A stretch of 64,000 nt of DNA, taken from positions 49,052,358-49,116,357 of the forward strand of contig CM065801.1 in assembly GCA_033398695.1 (NCBI GenBank), given 5' to 3'. Each line of letters begins with the position of its first letter. Position 1 is the first letter of the stretch. Source of the DNA: Orobanche coerulescens. Its lineage: Eukaryota > Streptophyta > Magnoliopsida > Lamiales > Orobanchaceae. The position numbers were made by a program, and so were the translations under genes. The notes under the pieces are model-generated. The model ran no database searches and was not told where the DNA came from. It was given only the letters and a program-made list of their open reading frames with translations. This document shows positions 25,201 through 36,341 of this stretch, in pieces.

Positions 25201-25597
25201 CGTATGATTCGTATTGGATATGTTATCCTTTGAGTTTCATTGTCATGTTGTATCGTGACATATCTGGAATCATATCTAAGTGTCGATTGGTTATGTGTAG
25301 GATTTTTATCCAGGCACACGATCGTCATGCGTGGATGTTTCCGCATTGGACCGTGCACACGAGACGTAGTTCGTGAGGCTAATTAGGTACATTGTCACAC
25401 GTATATTCTGGATTCCGTATACGGGGTGGACATCTGCACGGACACATTTCTGGATCGGGCGTACTGTGATGTCCCTCTTGAGCCTTATTGTTTGGTCGTT
25501 CGTGGTCCATGTTGTATTGGATTTGTCCGACGATTTGCGACTGGTTGTTCATACGCCGAGGGGTATGTCCGATAGTCAGGTTTGTTTCTTTGAGAGC
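22271..25597 (+). repeat. Z-like fragment inside the A internal region
   Basis: 22300-22485 resembles the Z internal region (1885-2055). 22485-25597 resembles the Z LTR (2258-2868 joined to 28243-30850). At 22485 the internal part passes straight into the LTR part at a TGACAG shared by both, so the PPT and LTR tip were deleted, probably by microhomology. No target duplication borders the fragment. It includes a donor-like region, palindromic words and 'GTATCGAGGCAAGTTT'-type sequence matching Z at about 24450. No coding sequence. Confidence 0.75.
22649..23155. repeat. Mixed array of TAGCGCACGCTA and TTACGTACGTAA words
   Basis: The Z-like fragment carries both word types: TTAGCGCACGCTAA (near 22690), TAGCGCACGCTA several times (last at 23144-23155), and TTACGTACGTAA (23029-23040). 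Z itself at the same place shows only the TTACG type, whereas A, B and E show the TAGCG type. Confidence 0.8.
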
Positions 25598-25912
25598 TGT
25601 ATTGTGATGATTTACAGCTTCGGGCTGTTCGGCTTTCAGGACATCATGATATACAGCTTCGGCTGAGGGGATTTCAGGCCATTGTGATGTATTGGTATTT
25701 CTGTTGGGCCCTTCGGGCATTGTGATTCGTATTTATTTCAGTGTTGGCTTGGATTACCTTCGGGTAATGTATTGTTATGTTGCTTGTAACGTTTCGCCGT
25801 TGAGCGTAAGTTACGCGTTTCTTGTGCGTCTCGTTGAGTTTTCCTGGCGGGGTATTGCTTCTCCCTAGTTGTTTTAAGTTTCGGGACGAAACTTTTTTTA
25901 AGGAGGGTAGTA
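25598..25912 (+). other. A internal 3' end with stem-loop and polypurine tract
   Basis: 25785-25912 aligns with the 3' end of the B internal regions (11640-11770), sharing AACGTTTCGCCGTTG. The stem AAGTTTCG-GGA-CGAAACTT is at 25876-25894 and the polypurine tract AAGGAGGGTAGTA at 25900-25912, immediately before the 3' LTR. 25610-25670 has a short repeated ACAGCTTCGG. No coding sequence is recognisable. Confidence 0.8.
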
Positions 25913-28237
25913 TGTAATATCCGCAAATTCGATTTTCGGTGATTTTCTTTTTTTGGCGAAAGTCCATTTTGACGACCTGCTTGGGACCGTTTCGTCATTC
26001 CGAGAATGATTAATTCTACACTTTCTGACATCCGAGTTCGTTTCGGTGCCGTTTTGTTGAGTTTCGTGCTTCTTAGCGACTTTTCCGCACTTGAGTTCGA
26101 TTCTTGCGAATCTCGTTGAAACTGCTGTTTCGAGCTTCTAGTAAATACGTTTAACTTTGTTATTCGTGTTGTGAACTTCAGTTTGGTTATTCGATCACGT
26201 ATCGTGATTTTCGGGCGTTTTGGGCCATTTTGTAATTTACCCAAAGTTGTGGGTATCCGCATTCGTATTTGTTGTCTTGACCCTTTTTCATGGTCGCGTG
26301 CGATTAATTGTTGCATAGTATTTCATTTCGGGTCGATGATGTTGTCCGCGAGCTTTTCGTCGTGTTCGTTCCGTGCGTTTTCGGAAATCGAGTCGTCGGA
26401 TCATGACGGATGAGCACTGGCCGGACAGGTGTGGCAGGCACTGTCGGAAGTGCTGGGCACTGGCCAGGCAGGCGCGGCAAGAACCGGCGTAGCGCACGCT
26501 ACTGCCTGAAAGCTGTACACGCTAGCTCGGCAGGTGTAGCGCTCGCTGCCGACCGGCTAGCGTACGCTATCGGGCTGGGCATAGGGGTTACTGGAGTACT
26601 GGACTCGGGGAGGATCGGCAGGTAGCGCACGCTACTGTCGGTCGTGGCGAGCGCTAATCGGCATGTTTAGCGCACGCTGCCGGCCGACTAGCGTACGTTA
26701 CCTGGCCGAGCAGTTTGGTCCAGAGGGTTCTAGACAGGTTGAATAGCGCGCGCTAGCGTCCGCGCAGCGCACGCTATCGGGGTCGGGCGAGCAGGTCCCG
26801 GTCGGAAGGTTTTGTTAGCAGTGTTGGGTTGCGCGGGCCGCGGCCGAAGGTGCTCGGGCGAGGCTGTCCGTTAGCGAACGTTACCAGGAAGGCATTAGCG
26901 CACGCTAATGCCTACTTCTATAAATATGACTGAGCAGTCATATTTCCACTCAGTTTTCATTTCTTTTCTTTTCTGTCCGCGGCTGGAGGTTCGGAGGAGG
27001 CGAAGCCATGTTGTTAAACAACACATCCATGAAGTTCTTGAGTTCATATCATTTATTGATCATCCTATAACATCCTTTGATCCAGCGAATCAAGGTAAAT
27101 TCCTTAGAACCCTAGTTTTTGGGAATTTTGGGGATTTTCTTAGATTCGTCCGATTTATCCGATTTGGAGCTTGAGAACCCTGGGATTATGATGTATCTAT
27201 CCCGTATGCATGTTTTTCCTACGATTTTACGGATTAGATTGTGCCGTTTTCGGACTTGTGAGGGTTTAGACGATTTTCCAACCTCTAGTTGTTTATCCGT
27301 GTATTTTCATGAATCGTAGACGGGTTTCGGGAGTTTCCTCGTGTAATTTGAGTATGGATAATTGATTATCATATTCCTTGTGAATCGTTTAGGTGACGGA
27401 AGCGCGTTCTTGGACCTACCGAACACATACCCTTTTTTCCGTTCAATTTCTCGATGTCTCAAGGCAAGTATATATTTATGATTGTACGTTCTCGACTTTG
27501 AAAGTAAGATATATTAATGGCATGATTATTTATATCCACTCTGGGGTGGGCCGACGGGTCCCCTGAGGGTTTCGTAGCCTCTTGGTGCGATTCCACGGAT
27601 GATATGAATGTACCACTCTAGGACGGACCGACGGGTCCTCTGAGGGTTCCGTAGCCTCTGGTGCGGTTCCACGGTATTCATATATGTATTGATGCGATGC
27701 TATGAGATTTAGTTATTCCGGAATACTAGTCTTGAATTGATGAATTGACGATTACATTTACTTTATTGTCGAGGAGTATTATGTTTCATACTTGATATAC
27801 TTGTACTAGCTATTCGACGACTAACCCCTTTATGGGGGAAATACTTTTTTTGTATTTCAGGTTCCAGGGGAGCGGATAGACAGGTGTCGGGTCAGCATGA
27901 AGATGATGTGCTAGCGTGATACTGTGTTTTATCTCCGGTTATGTTTTGTGTTCCTCCATTCAGTGTTGTTGTACCGGAATGGTTATTGAATACTTGAGTA
28001 TTGTTCGTTTTCAGTCTTCCTTGATGTTCCGGCCTGTGTTGCCGAGGTTTTGATTTTGTACTGTCATGTATTTGGATAAATCGGACCCGGTTTGAATACC
28101 CTTTGTATCATCTTTCATTTTATTGTATTTGGACCTTCTCGGTCAAGTTTTATGATTCCGCGTATGATTAGCCTTGTGGGTCCCTCGGTGGGGTTCATGG
28201 TGCTGTAATATACCCTGAAGAACTTGGGGGTGTTACA
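25913..28237 (+). repeat. A 3' LTR, complete (2325 bp)
   Basis: Starts TGTAATATCCGC and ends GGGTGTTACA. U3 palindromic words 26490-26907; TATAAA 26919-26924 followed by a short inverted pair around TGACTGAGCAGTCA; possible intron 27095-27860 with donor CAAG|GTAAAT and acceptor TTTCAG; paired repeats 27536-27674; terminal stem GTGGGTCCC (28176-28184) with GGGGTTCAT. TGTAATATACC about 35 bp from the end echoes the LTR start. Confidence 0.9.
26490..26907. repeat. A U3 array of TAGCGCACGCTA-type words
   Basis: Exact or near copies at 26490, about 26619, about 26665 and 26896, with variants such as TAGCGCGCGCTA and AGCGTACGCTA between. The sequence between words is GC-rich, with GGCCGG and CGGCAGG. 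The last word ends 12 bp before the TATA box. Confidence 0.85.
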
Positions 28238-28292
28238 TTATGTACGTAAGCCACGGCCGGTTACGGCCGTAAGGTACCGACAGGACTCGGCC

Positions 28293-28300
28293 TATATAAG
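28293..28300 (+). promoter_or_regulatory. Z TATA box
   Basis: TATATAAG within CCTATATAAGGCC, about 20 bp downstream of the last palindromic word TTACGGCCGTAA. It is probably the core promoter defining the U3/R boundary some 30 bp further on. Confidence 0.65.
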
Positions 28301-28454
28301 GCCTGGACCGAGTCATCTGCTCATTTTCATGTTTTCTCTTCGTTTCTTCGCGATTTCTTCGGCAAAATGGATGGATTTGAGTAAGAACATCTTATAGCAA
28401 CATGTTTTGGAAGTTTGATTCATGGATTAACATCATCTTCCACCCGGATCGAAG

Positions 28455-31400
28455 GTAAGAACACCTAAACTTTTGGTTTTTGGATATTCTTGAGGTTTCT
28501 TGGTATTTTGGACGATTTGATTCGTTTTGTTTCAGATTATTGATTGAACTTGATTGTATACTCGAAATCATTCATTATCCTTGAAGTTTTGTGGAACAAA
28601 TTCGAGTATTTCTCTGTTAAATCGATTAAATTGGATTATGCCTTCAAAGTGTCCGATAAAATGCTTCAATGAGGTAGAACTAGGGAAGTTCTATATGTTT
28701 TCAGAGAATGGTGATTGAATTGATATTGTTGTGATAATTCTTGGTAATTATGGGAATTTTGTTAAGGGAAGATAATAAATTGATGATCAAATGCCTTGAT
28801 TATGTTGTTATGACTATGGAATCGTAGTATTCTCGATGTTCTTGGTGGTTTGTTGCGATTCATGATGTTATGAGAAGTATATGTTGAAGAACGTGATTAT
28901 ATACACCTTTAATTGTGAATAAGGATTGTTTAGATGTTAGAACACATCGGATTATGTCGTTTGAGGATTTTGGATGTGATTTCGGAATAAGTTGCGTTCT
29001 TAAGGAACTCTTGGATTATATGAATTGATGAACATGTTTAAGAGGTGTTGGTGTTTTAGATATGAATATGGAATATTCATATCTAAAACTAAGTTATGTT
29101 TTTGGTACAATATTCGTATAGGAATACAATTATGATTTTCGGGTTTGATAAGATTATGATTCACTTTTGAGTTTGAGAATTTATGCGTATTGAACAAGTG
29201 TTCAATTCGGATAATGGAATTATTTGAAACCTTTGGAATATGGTTATCTATAATGTTAAATTAATCAGATCGTCCGAATTGGTGATGATAATCGGTAATT
29301 GGTTTATAATATGAATTTACAAGGAGGAAACTTGTATCCGTATTTAAGATTGAATTTGGAATCGGTAATGCTTAGACACTTGGTTAAATTGATTATTGAT
29401 ATGATCTTCGGATTGTGGAATCGTATTGTGGTTTTGAATTCATGTTTGATTGGTTCGGGTTGTTTGGATATGTGTTTAATCGTGATATTGTAGAACCATT
29501 GTGTTTGTTGATCGGTTATTGAATGTTATTATGATCATCGAGTTACGGATTGTATCGTGGATATGAGTTCGTATTTGTTTGAGTTGTATTGTTCGGTTTT
29601 GTTTATCATTGGGGTATTATTGAGCCGTTGAGTCGCTTGATTGGCTATGCCGGTTATTGATTGTTATCGGATTGTTGTTAATTGATTTTTGCAATAGGTT
29701 GTGATGTTTGATCGTGGTTTATGACCGTTGTGTTGCGGTTGAGGCTGAAGAGTTCGTAGATTACTTTTGGTCGGGGCTGAGGAGCTCGTAGATGAAGGCA
29801 GTGGATTTTGGTAACGGCTTCGTGGTATCGGTATCGAGGCAAGTTTGTACTTGTTCAGTTTATAATATTTGATAAATGGTTTCGTTTTCATTTCATTTAT
29901 AATGCGTATAGTAATGCTGTTAGAAATGTAAATTGTCAAGATCATGGTTTGTATATTGTGCTTTGGTTTGGGTTAAATCATAATGTATATGGTTTAAACG
30001 TGTTGGTGAATACGGAGATGTGAGTTGTATTTGGTCAGTGATATGGAATATCGGATATCGAGGATAGTTATCGTGTCGATATTGATGTCGGGACGGTGGT
30101 TTGTTGGTATAAATGGACTATTACCTATTTCGGGATTATTCATATAACTTTGTATTCGTTCAGGGATGTTGGTTCGTGGAAAGGATATTGCCTTCGGCTT
30201 TGAAATAATTTAAGTATTGTTCAGTTATGAAGATAATTATTATGTTGAGTTGTTGTATATGTTGTACGAGGATGTTTCGTATATTGGGATTCGTATTGAT
30301 TATTTCGTTGAGAGATGATGATCCCAGGGCTGATTATATTGAGATCGTTGATCGTGTTGATCATTTGTCGGGGATGATGATCCCAGGATTGTTGTTTTGG
30401 ATATTGATTAGTCGTGTCGACTTTTCTTTGTCAGTTTGTCATTGTTCACTTCGATGAGTCTTTTGATCCTTATTGGATATGTGATTCTTTGAGTTTCGTT
30501 GTCATGTTGCATCGTGACATATCTGGAGTCATATCTGCGTGTCGATTGGTTATTGTGTAGGATTTTTAGCCGGGCACATGATGGTTATGCGTGGATGTTT
30601 CCGCATTGAACCGTGCACACGAGACGTAGTTCGTGAGGCTAATTAGGTACATGTCCCACGTATATCCTGGATTCCGTATACGAGATGGACATGTGCACAG
30701 ACACATTTCCAGATCGAGCGCACTGTGACGTCCATATTTTGAGCCATATTGTTGGGTCGTTCATAGTCCATGTATGATTGGATATGTTCGACGGTTTGTG
30801 ACTGGTTGTTCATACGCCCGAGGGGTATGTTCGACAGTCAGAGTTATTTCTTTGAGATCCATTATTGTTGATCATTTGGAGTCTACCTTGTTGAGGATAT
30901 TCTCGGTTATTGTTGGTCTTTTGTTGATCATTTGGAGTCTACCATGTTGAGGGTATTCTTGGTTATAGTTGATCCTTTATTGATCGTGTTTGGAGTTTAC
31001 CACGTTGAGGGTATTCTCGGTTATTGTTGATCCTTTGTTGATCGTGTTGGGAGTTTACCATGTTGAGGGTACTCTCGGTTATCGTTGATCCTTTGTTGGT
31101 CATATTGGAGTTATCATGTCGATGATATTCTCTGTGATGTATTGGTTGATCATTGTTATTGATCGTATGAGCATTCAGACTGTACGATGATGTTCGGGAT
31201 TTGTTATCATTATCAGGTGGTAGTTGATCTACAGATATGTTGTGTATTATTGGTTTATACATGTTGAGATTTGATTATGTAATCCGACGAACAGGATTTG
31301 GCACAGATTGGATTATTTCCGCACTTATGAGTTATGATGATGTTTTGAGGATTATCAGTATTTTTGGAATACAGTAGATATGATTGTTGTTGAATTCATT

Positions 31401-31600
31401 TCGTCATTTGAGAATACGAAATGTGGAATATGTCAAGGATTGATTTAGTATGGATTGCTATGATGGTAAGGTTATAAAGGTAAGATTACATTGGTAGTAT
31501 TCTTACTTCGTTATTACATTGGTATGTAATTATTTATGATGATGTGATCGATATCATTGTTGAGTATTGTGGCTGACCCCGTCGTGGGATTTATTTTTAG
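28455..31600 (+). other. Possible leader intron inside the Z LTR
   Basis: The donor GAAG|GTAAGA at 28455 lies about 155 bp after the TATA box. The acceptor is a T-rich tract plus AG ending at 31600, followed by GTACACGG. The equivalent donor/acceptor pair recurs in A, B, C, D and E LTRs at matching places, usually behind 'GCTAACCCC...GGGG'. The stretch contains many stops and no coding sequence. Splicing is inferred, not shown. Confidence 0.45.
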
Positions 31601-32005
31601 GTACACGGAGATCGAGCTAGTAGAGTTTGTGAAGGGGTGAGCTTCCCGAGTGATACTGGCTGTGGCATGTTTCTGAGTATTGAGTATTTATTTCTGGCTA
31701 CTTTATTTCCGCTGCAAATGTGTATTTTGAACTGTGTTTTATCCGCTGCGTGTGTATTTCAAAATGGCTTTTCGGTATTTTTACCAACTCGTGTGTACTT
31801 TCAAAATGGCCTTTTTGACACTTTACGAACTTGGGTTATTTCGTTAAACCGTTTCCTAAACTATTTTATCGGTACGTTTAAGTGGTGGCTTAACGTACAT
31901 TTTAAACTGTTGAGATTTGGCACTTCGCCTTATATTTTCAAATGGTGTTTTATGACGGTGTTTGAAAACTATGTTTTTGGAAAATATTTGAGTATTTGTA
32001 AAATA

Positions 32006-33180
32006 GGGGAAATTACAGCCAGCTACCCTATTAGATGGCCTCTTTACACTTTAGTCCCTATTGTTTCATAAATTACAGCAAAGGACAAAAATCTGAATTG
32101 GTGTTGACTTCTAGTAAAAAGACGAGAATGCCCATCTATTTACTTGAATAAAACATTTCTTTTAAAATGCATTTCATATTAAACAAATAGCTTATAAGTT
32201 ATTAAAGTATTTGGCTAATACATTTCTTTTAAAAAATATTCTTTTTTCAGAAAATAATTTTTTTTCGAATTATAATTTTTTTCCAGAAAATATATTTTTT
32301 TTCGCAAAAAATATTTTTTTTATTTTTTTTGGAAAATAATTTTATTTTTTCAAAAAAATAATATTTTTTCAAGAAAATAATTTTATTTCGAAAAAATATT
32401 ATTTTGCCAAAAAATATTTTTTGCTCCTAAAAATATTTTTTTAATTTTTTCGAAAAAATATTTTTTATTTTTTTCCAGAAAATAATTTTATTTTTTCGAA
32501 AAAATAATATTTTTTTTCCAGAAAATAATTTAATTTCGAAAAAATATTATTTTGCCAAAAAATACCTTTTTCTCCAGAAAATATTTTTTCAATTTTTTCA
32601 AAAAAATATTTTTTTTATTTTTTTTTTCAGAAAATAGTTTTATTTTTTCGAAAAAATAATATTTTTTCCAGAAAATAATTTTATTTCGAAAAAATATTAT
32701 TTTTCCCAAAAATAATTTTTTCTCCAAAAAATATTTTTTAATTTTTCGAAAAAAATAAAAATTCCATAAAATAATATTTTTTTTGAAAAGATTATTTTTT
32801 TCCCAGAAAATATTTTTTTTATTTTTCGAAAAATAATATTTTTTTTTTCAGAAAAAACTTTCTTTTTTGGAAAATTTTTTTTTCTAGAAAGCTTGAAAAT
32901 TTATTACACTGAAGTCCAAAAGTGTTATATATATTACAGTGAGGTCCACCATGTGCCACCCACGTGAGGCAAAAAATAAATGGGTAAACAAGAAAAGGAA
33001 AAATAAAAGGGCAAATTCGGAATATCAGTACTCTTTCTCCAGTGACATCATCTGAAAATTTGACTTTTGTCCTTCGTTGTAAATATAGTTTCTGGACAAT
33101 GCAAAGTTTGTCCTTCATTGTAATATCTGAAACAATAGGGACCAAACTGTAATTAGACCATCTAAAAAGGTAGTCAGATG
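32006..33180. mobile_element. MITE/MULE-like insert with long imperfect terminal inverted repeats
   Basis: The insert interrupts the Z 3' LTR relative to the intact copy at 1560-1620. The left end begins GGGGAAATTACAGCC. Its first 85 bp or so resemble the reverse complement of the last 100 bp (both contain GTCCCTATTGTTTC and AAGGACAAA, in opposite orientation). The outermost bases of the right end, any target duplication and about 26 bp of Z are missing, so the right end was probably deleted. There is no transposase. A G-starting terminal repeat would suit a non-autonomous Mutator-like element, but without the target duplication the class is uncertain. Confidence 0.6.
32225..32880. repeat. 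AT-rich degenerate tandem repeat inside the MITE-like insert
   Basis: About 650 bp composed of A- and T-runs with recurring blocks such as CCAGAAAATAATTTTATT, TTTCGAAAAAATATTATT and GCCAAAAAATA. The blocks repeat with a period of roughly 130-150 bp, three or more times. Most blocks are themselves near-inverted repeats (GAAAAAATATTTTTTC), so strong cruciform potential is expected. Open frames across it are low-complexity artefacts. Confidence 0.7.
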
Positions 33181-33273
33181 TTAAACGTTTTTGAAATGGT
33201 TTTGTAAACGGTTTTTAGCCTGGTGGGTTCCGGCGCGGGGGGCCCACGGCGCTGTAATATCCCGGATGGTTTT

Positions 33274-35103
33274 TGTAATATCCGTATTTTTCTTTCCCTT
33301 GTATTTTCGTTTTTGGTGTATTTCTCGATCGTAGTGACCCTCGTGTACTTTTCAGCGTGTCCTTCCTGTCAAACTGTTGAACTATATTCTTGTTATTGTT
33401 GTGCGAAACCGCCGTTTCGGGGTTGCCGTGGATCCATTTCGTGTTATTAGTCCCCAAATATTGATTCCTATCGTTTTATTCTCTTTCCGGATCATTTTTA
33501 TCATTTTGGGACCCAAAAAGGGGTGTGGGCCGCGGCACAAGGTGCGTGCGCCGCGGCACACAAATTTCTCCAAATGTTGGTCGGGCAATCAGACTGTGCC
33601 GCGGCACACCCACCCCGGTGCCGCGGCACAAGCAGCAGGTGCGCAGCACACTCGTGTGTCTTCCGCGACCAAAACCCAATCAGAGTGTGCCGCGACACGC
33701 AGCCGTGCCGCGGCACAATGCTAAAACACAGGAGTAGATTTTCTACGTGCCGCGGCACACTTCCTGGCCGCGCACACGAAGCGGATTGCGCAGACTCGTC
33801 CTTATTAGACGAGATCGGTCGTCTCCTTCCCCATTTTTCCACCGCATCGCGAGAGAAAGGATATAGAGGGGGAGAGTTCTTCATCCGGTCGATTTTCATC
33901 ATTCCTTTTCGGTTGTGAGGCTCGGATAATCAATCTAACGCGTGTTCTACGGATCTTAGTTCTTGAATCTCCAAAGGTAATGTTCTAAAACCCTATTTCG
34001 ATTAATTTGGGGGTTTTGGGATTTTCTTCCGATTAGTTCCGTTTCGTTGGTGGATTCATGATGTATACGATTAATATTGTTAGTATCGTTAGTTTTCCTA
34101 CGGATTCATGGATATTTTGTGGATTTTTATGGATTCGAGAGGGTTTGGTTGTGGTCCGCCCTCGTTGTTATTTTTGTATGAATATACATGAATCGTAGGC
34201 GGGTTTCCGGTGTATTCCATTTCCATAATCGTTTAGAAGTGGTTGTGATTGTGCTATTCGAATCGTTAGGTTCATTCTCGCTTCCTCGTGGTCGTGCTTG
34301 ATTCTTCCGCTCCGTCGTGTCATCGTCTATTTAATCGAGGCAAGTATCCTTATGAACTTACAATCTTGACATAGTAGTTTTGTATGAGAAATTGTGTGTG
34401 TGTGTATGCTCACTACGGGTTAGACTCGACGGGGTCTCGGTAGGGGTCCACGGAGGTGTGGATCGACGAGCTTTGCTTTTAACCACTACGGGTTAGATCC
34501 GACGGGGTCTCGGTAGGGGTCCACGGAGGTGTGGATCGACGGTTAATTGTGGTGAATTTTACAAATGTGATTTGATATTGGCATTTCTAAATGAGTGTTT
34601 TCGAACGGTTTTCTTTATTGCATGCATTACTATATGTGTAAGATGTAAATTGTTCATTTGGTTACTTGTACTAGCGTAATTGCTAACCCCTCTGGGGACC
34701 CGTTTTGGGGAAATTCGTTTTATGAATTTCAGGTTAGGTTCATCGAGACGAGCGGGCGCTGGACCAGTACACGGATGATGGCCGTGCGTGATGATTGTGC
34801 ATAAGTGACGTCTTAATGTCTTTTTATCTTTTCATCATTTGTGGCTTTTGAACTAATAGTTGTACTCGAGTACTTGAGAGTTCTTGTTCGTCCGGATTGT
34901 ATTGTTGCCTTTATGTTTGTGTTGATTGATGATGTTATGTTTGACCGGTTGAACCGGGTGGTTTATTCTGTTTTGCGTCCTTATGTCATGGTGTTGGTTT
35001 GTCGTTTATGTGAGTCGATGAGTATGATGCTGTTCAGCCTGGTGGGTCCCATATAGGGATTCACGGCGCTGTAATATACCTCGAAAATCTTGAGGGTGTT
35101 ACA
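33274..35103 (+). repeat. D 5' LTR (1830 bp)
   Basis: Starts TGTAATATCCGTATTTTTC and ends GGGTGTTACA. Palindromic words 33529-33758; no clear TATA box. A stem CTCGTC/GACGAG lies at about 33796-33814. Possible intron 33978-34732 (CAAAG|GTAATG to AATTTCAG) containing the paired 58-bp repeats 34411-34541. Terminal stem GTGGGTCCC (35042-35050) with GGGATTCAC (35056-35064). Confidence 0.92.
33529..33758. repeat. D U3 array of GTGCCGCGGCAC palindromes
   Basis: About seven copies of GTGCCGCGGCAC or close forms at irregular spacing, the last at 33747-33758. One copy near 33688 reads GTGCCGCGACAC where the 3' LTR keeps the perfect palindrome, a change expected from loss of a methylated C on the other strand. 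The 3' LTR array is at 40233-40476. Confidence 0.88.
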
Positions 35104-35108
35104 GAAAA

Positions 35109-35141
35109 TGGTATCGGAGATCTAGGTTTATGGATACCTAG
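35109..35141 (+). promoter_or_regulatory. D primer-binding site with stem-loop
   Basis: TGGTATCGGAGA (35109-35120), two changes from the canonical TGGTATCAGAGC; stem CTAGGT (35122-35127) with ACCTAG (35136-35141). Confidence 0.85.
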
Positions 35142-35341
35142 GCTTGTCGGTTTATTGGGTCTTGTGGTGTTTTGTTTTGCACATCATCGTCACGCTGCCA
35201 TGATTCCGGTACTACCAGTGTCCGTAAGTTTTCCTTCCTCTATTCATTATTTCCTTGTATCGTACCTTTGATTCTCGACTTGTGATTGTTCTTCTCTCGT
35301 ACTTACCCTCGTATGGCTTTTGCTACTTATTTAACTCCAGT

Positions 35342-36336
35342 ATGGATGCTGGAAGAGGTCGTGGTCGCGGTCGTGGTCGTGGACGCGGCCGGGGACGTGG
35401 GGCAGCCGGTGGGGCGGCCACGTCACAGTCTTCGGGAGTCGGCAGTACCGGCGACCGTCATAGCCATGCTTCTTCTCAGGAACGTGCCGACCTTGGTATT
35501 GCGGCTGTTATGCAACAAATGGTGAACCAAATGGCGGCAATAGCTCCGGCGGTCCAGAACCCGGATCAGGCCCATGCTAATCGGGGCGGAGCGGACCGTT
35601 GGCTCCAAGATGTCATCAAGATGCATCCTCCTCAGTTTTCGGGAGCTTCGGACCCGATGGGCTGGGAAGGGTGGATTAAGGAGATATCAAAGGTCTTCGT
35701 TGCCACTAATCGCCCGAGGAACGTAGAGTCCCTATTGCTCAATACTTTCTCACGGGGGACGCTACGGATTGGTGGGAGGCCGTTGGGCCCAAAGACCATG
35801 CTGCTTCGTGGGCTGAGTTTCAAGAGTTGATGGAGACTGAATATTGCCCGTGGCCAGTCAGACAGGCTCGGGTACATGCTTTTTATGATGCTCAACCGCG
35901 GGATATCCCCGTAGCTCAAGCTATTGCAGATTTTAATAAGGAGTTGGGTTATGTGAAGACCCAAGTTGTCGAGGAGAGTGACAAGATTTTCCATTTCTCC
36001 AGACGGATGAAGTTGCCGATTCGGGACTATATGTCGGGGCTTGTATGCACTACCTTGAAAGATTACCAGAGCAGGGCCCTTGCTTATGATATGTCTGTGG
36101 CGGCGAGTGAGGCGGCCCGCGAGAGTAAGAAGCAGAAGTCCGCTGGGAACTTTTCGGGCCACAAGAGTGGGGGTCAGCAGAGATCCCAATCTGCTAACTT
36201 CCCCGCCGGCGGTGGTCCACTGCTCACCGGGGGTCCTCGTGGAACTACCAAAGCTCCTTTTCGTGATGTGAAGTGTTTCAATTGTGGTCGACGGCCACAT
36301 CGGTCGTACTTGTTTGAGCCCTTTGTCGACGTGTAA
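35342..36336 (+). pseudogene. gag: D gag (nucleocapsid polyprotein), frameshifted
   Basis: The ATG at 35342 opens MDAGRGRGRGRGRGRGRG, an RG-rich basic N-terminus. Then come RADLGIAAVMQQMVNQMAA, WLQDVIKMHPPQFSGASD and WEGWIKEISKVF, the usual capsid region of plant Ty3/gypsy gag. A one-base loss near 35711 (compare E at 56671) shifts the frame. Gag resumes from about 35827 with ETEYCPWPVRQAR and continues to the zinc knuckle. The first knuckle begins CFNCG at 36274 but is degraded (RRPH in place of GH plus His/Cys spacing). Another shift occurs before 36342. Gag would package the RNA in virus-like particles; this copy cannot. Confidence 0.88.
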
Positions 36337-36341
36337 TCGCA

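Larger units (their letters stand above)
2869..28237 (+). mobile_element. Element A: chimeric non-autonomous Ty3/gypsy element
   Basis: 5' LTR 2869-3713 plus 20531-21977; internal 21978-25912; 3' LTR 25913-28237. Flanks are TTACG (2864-2868) and TTATG (28238-28242), a target duplication with one C-to-T change. The internal region holds a PBS, the first codons of gag, then about 3.3 kb that match Z rather than A, then a short A-like 3' end with the PPT. It has no protease, RT or integrase. Element B is inserted in the 5' LTR. Confidence 0.85.

Noticed and set aside
32530..33145. Lysine/phenylalanine-rich open frames on the minus strand
   Set aside because: Translation of A/T homopolymer runs; no complexity or homology.
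33476..33918. Several overlapping open frames on both strands of the D LTR
   Set aside because: Generated by the GTGCCGCGGCAC array, which is open in many frames; not conserved as protein.
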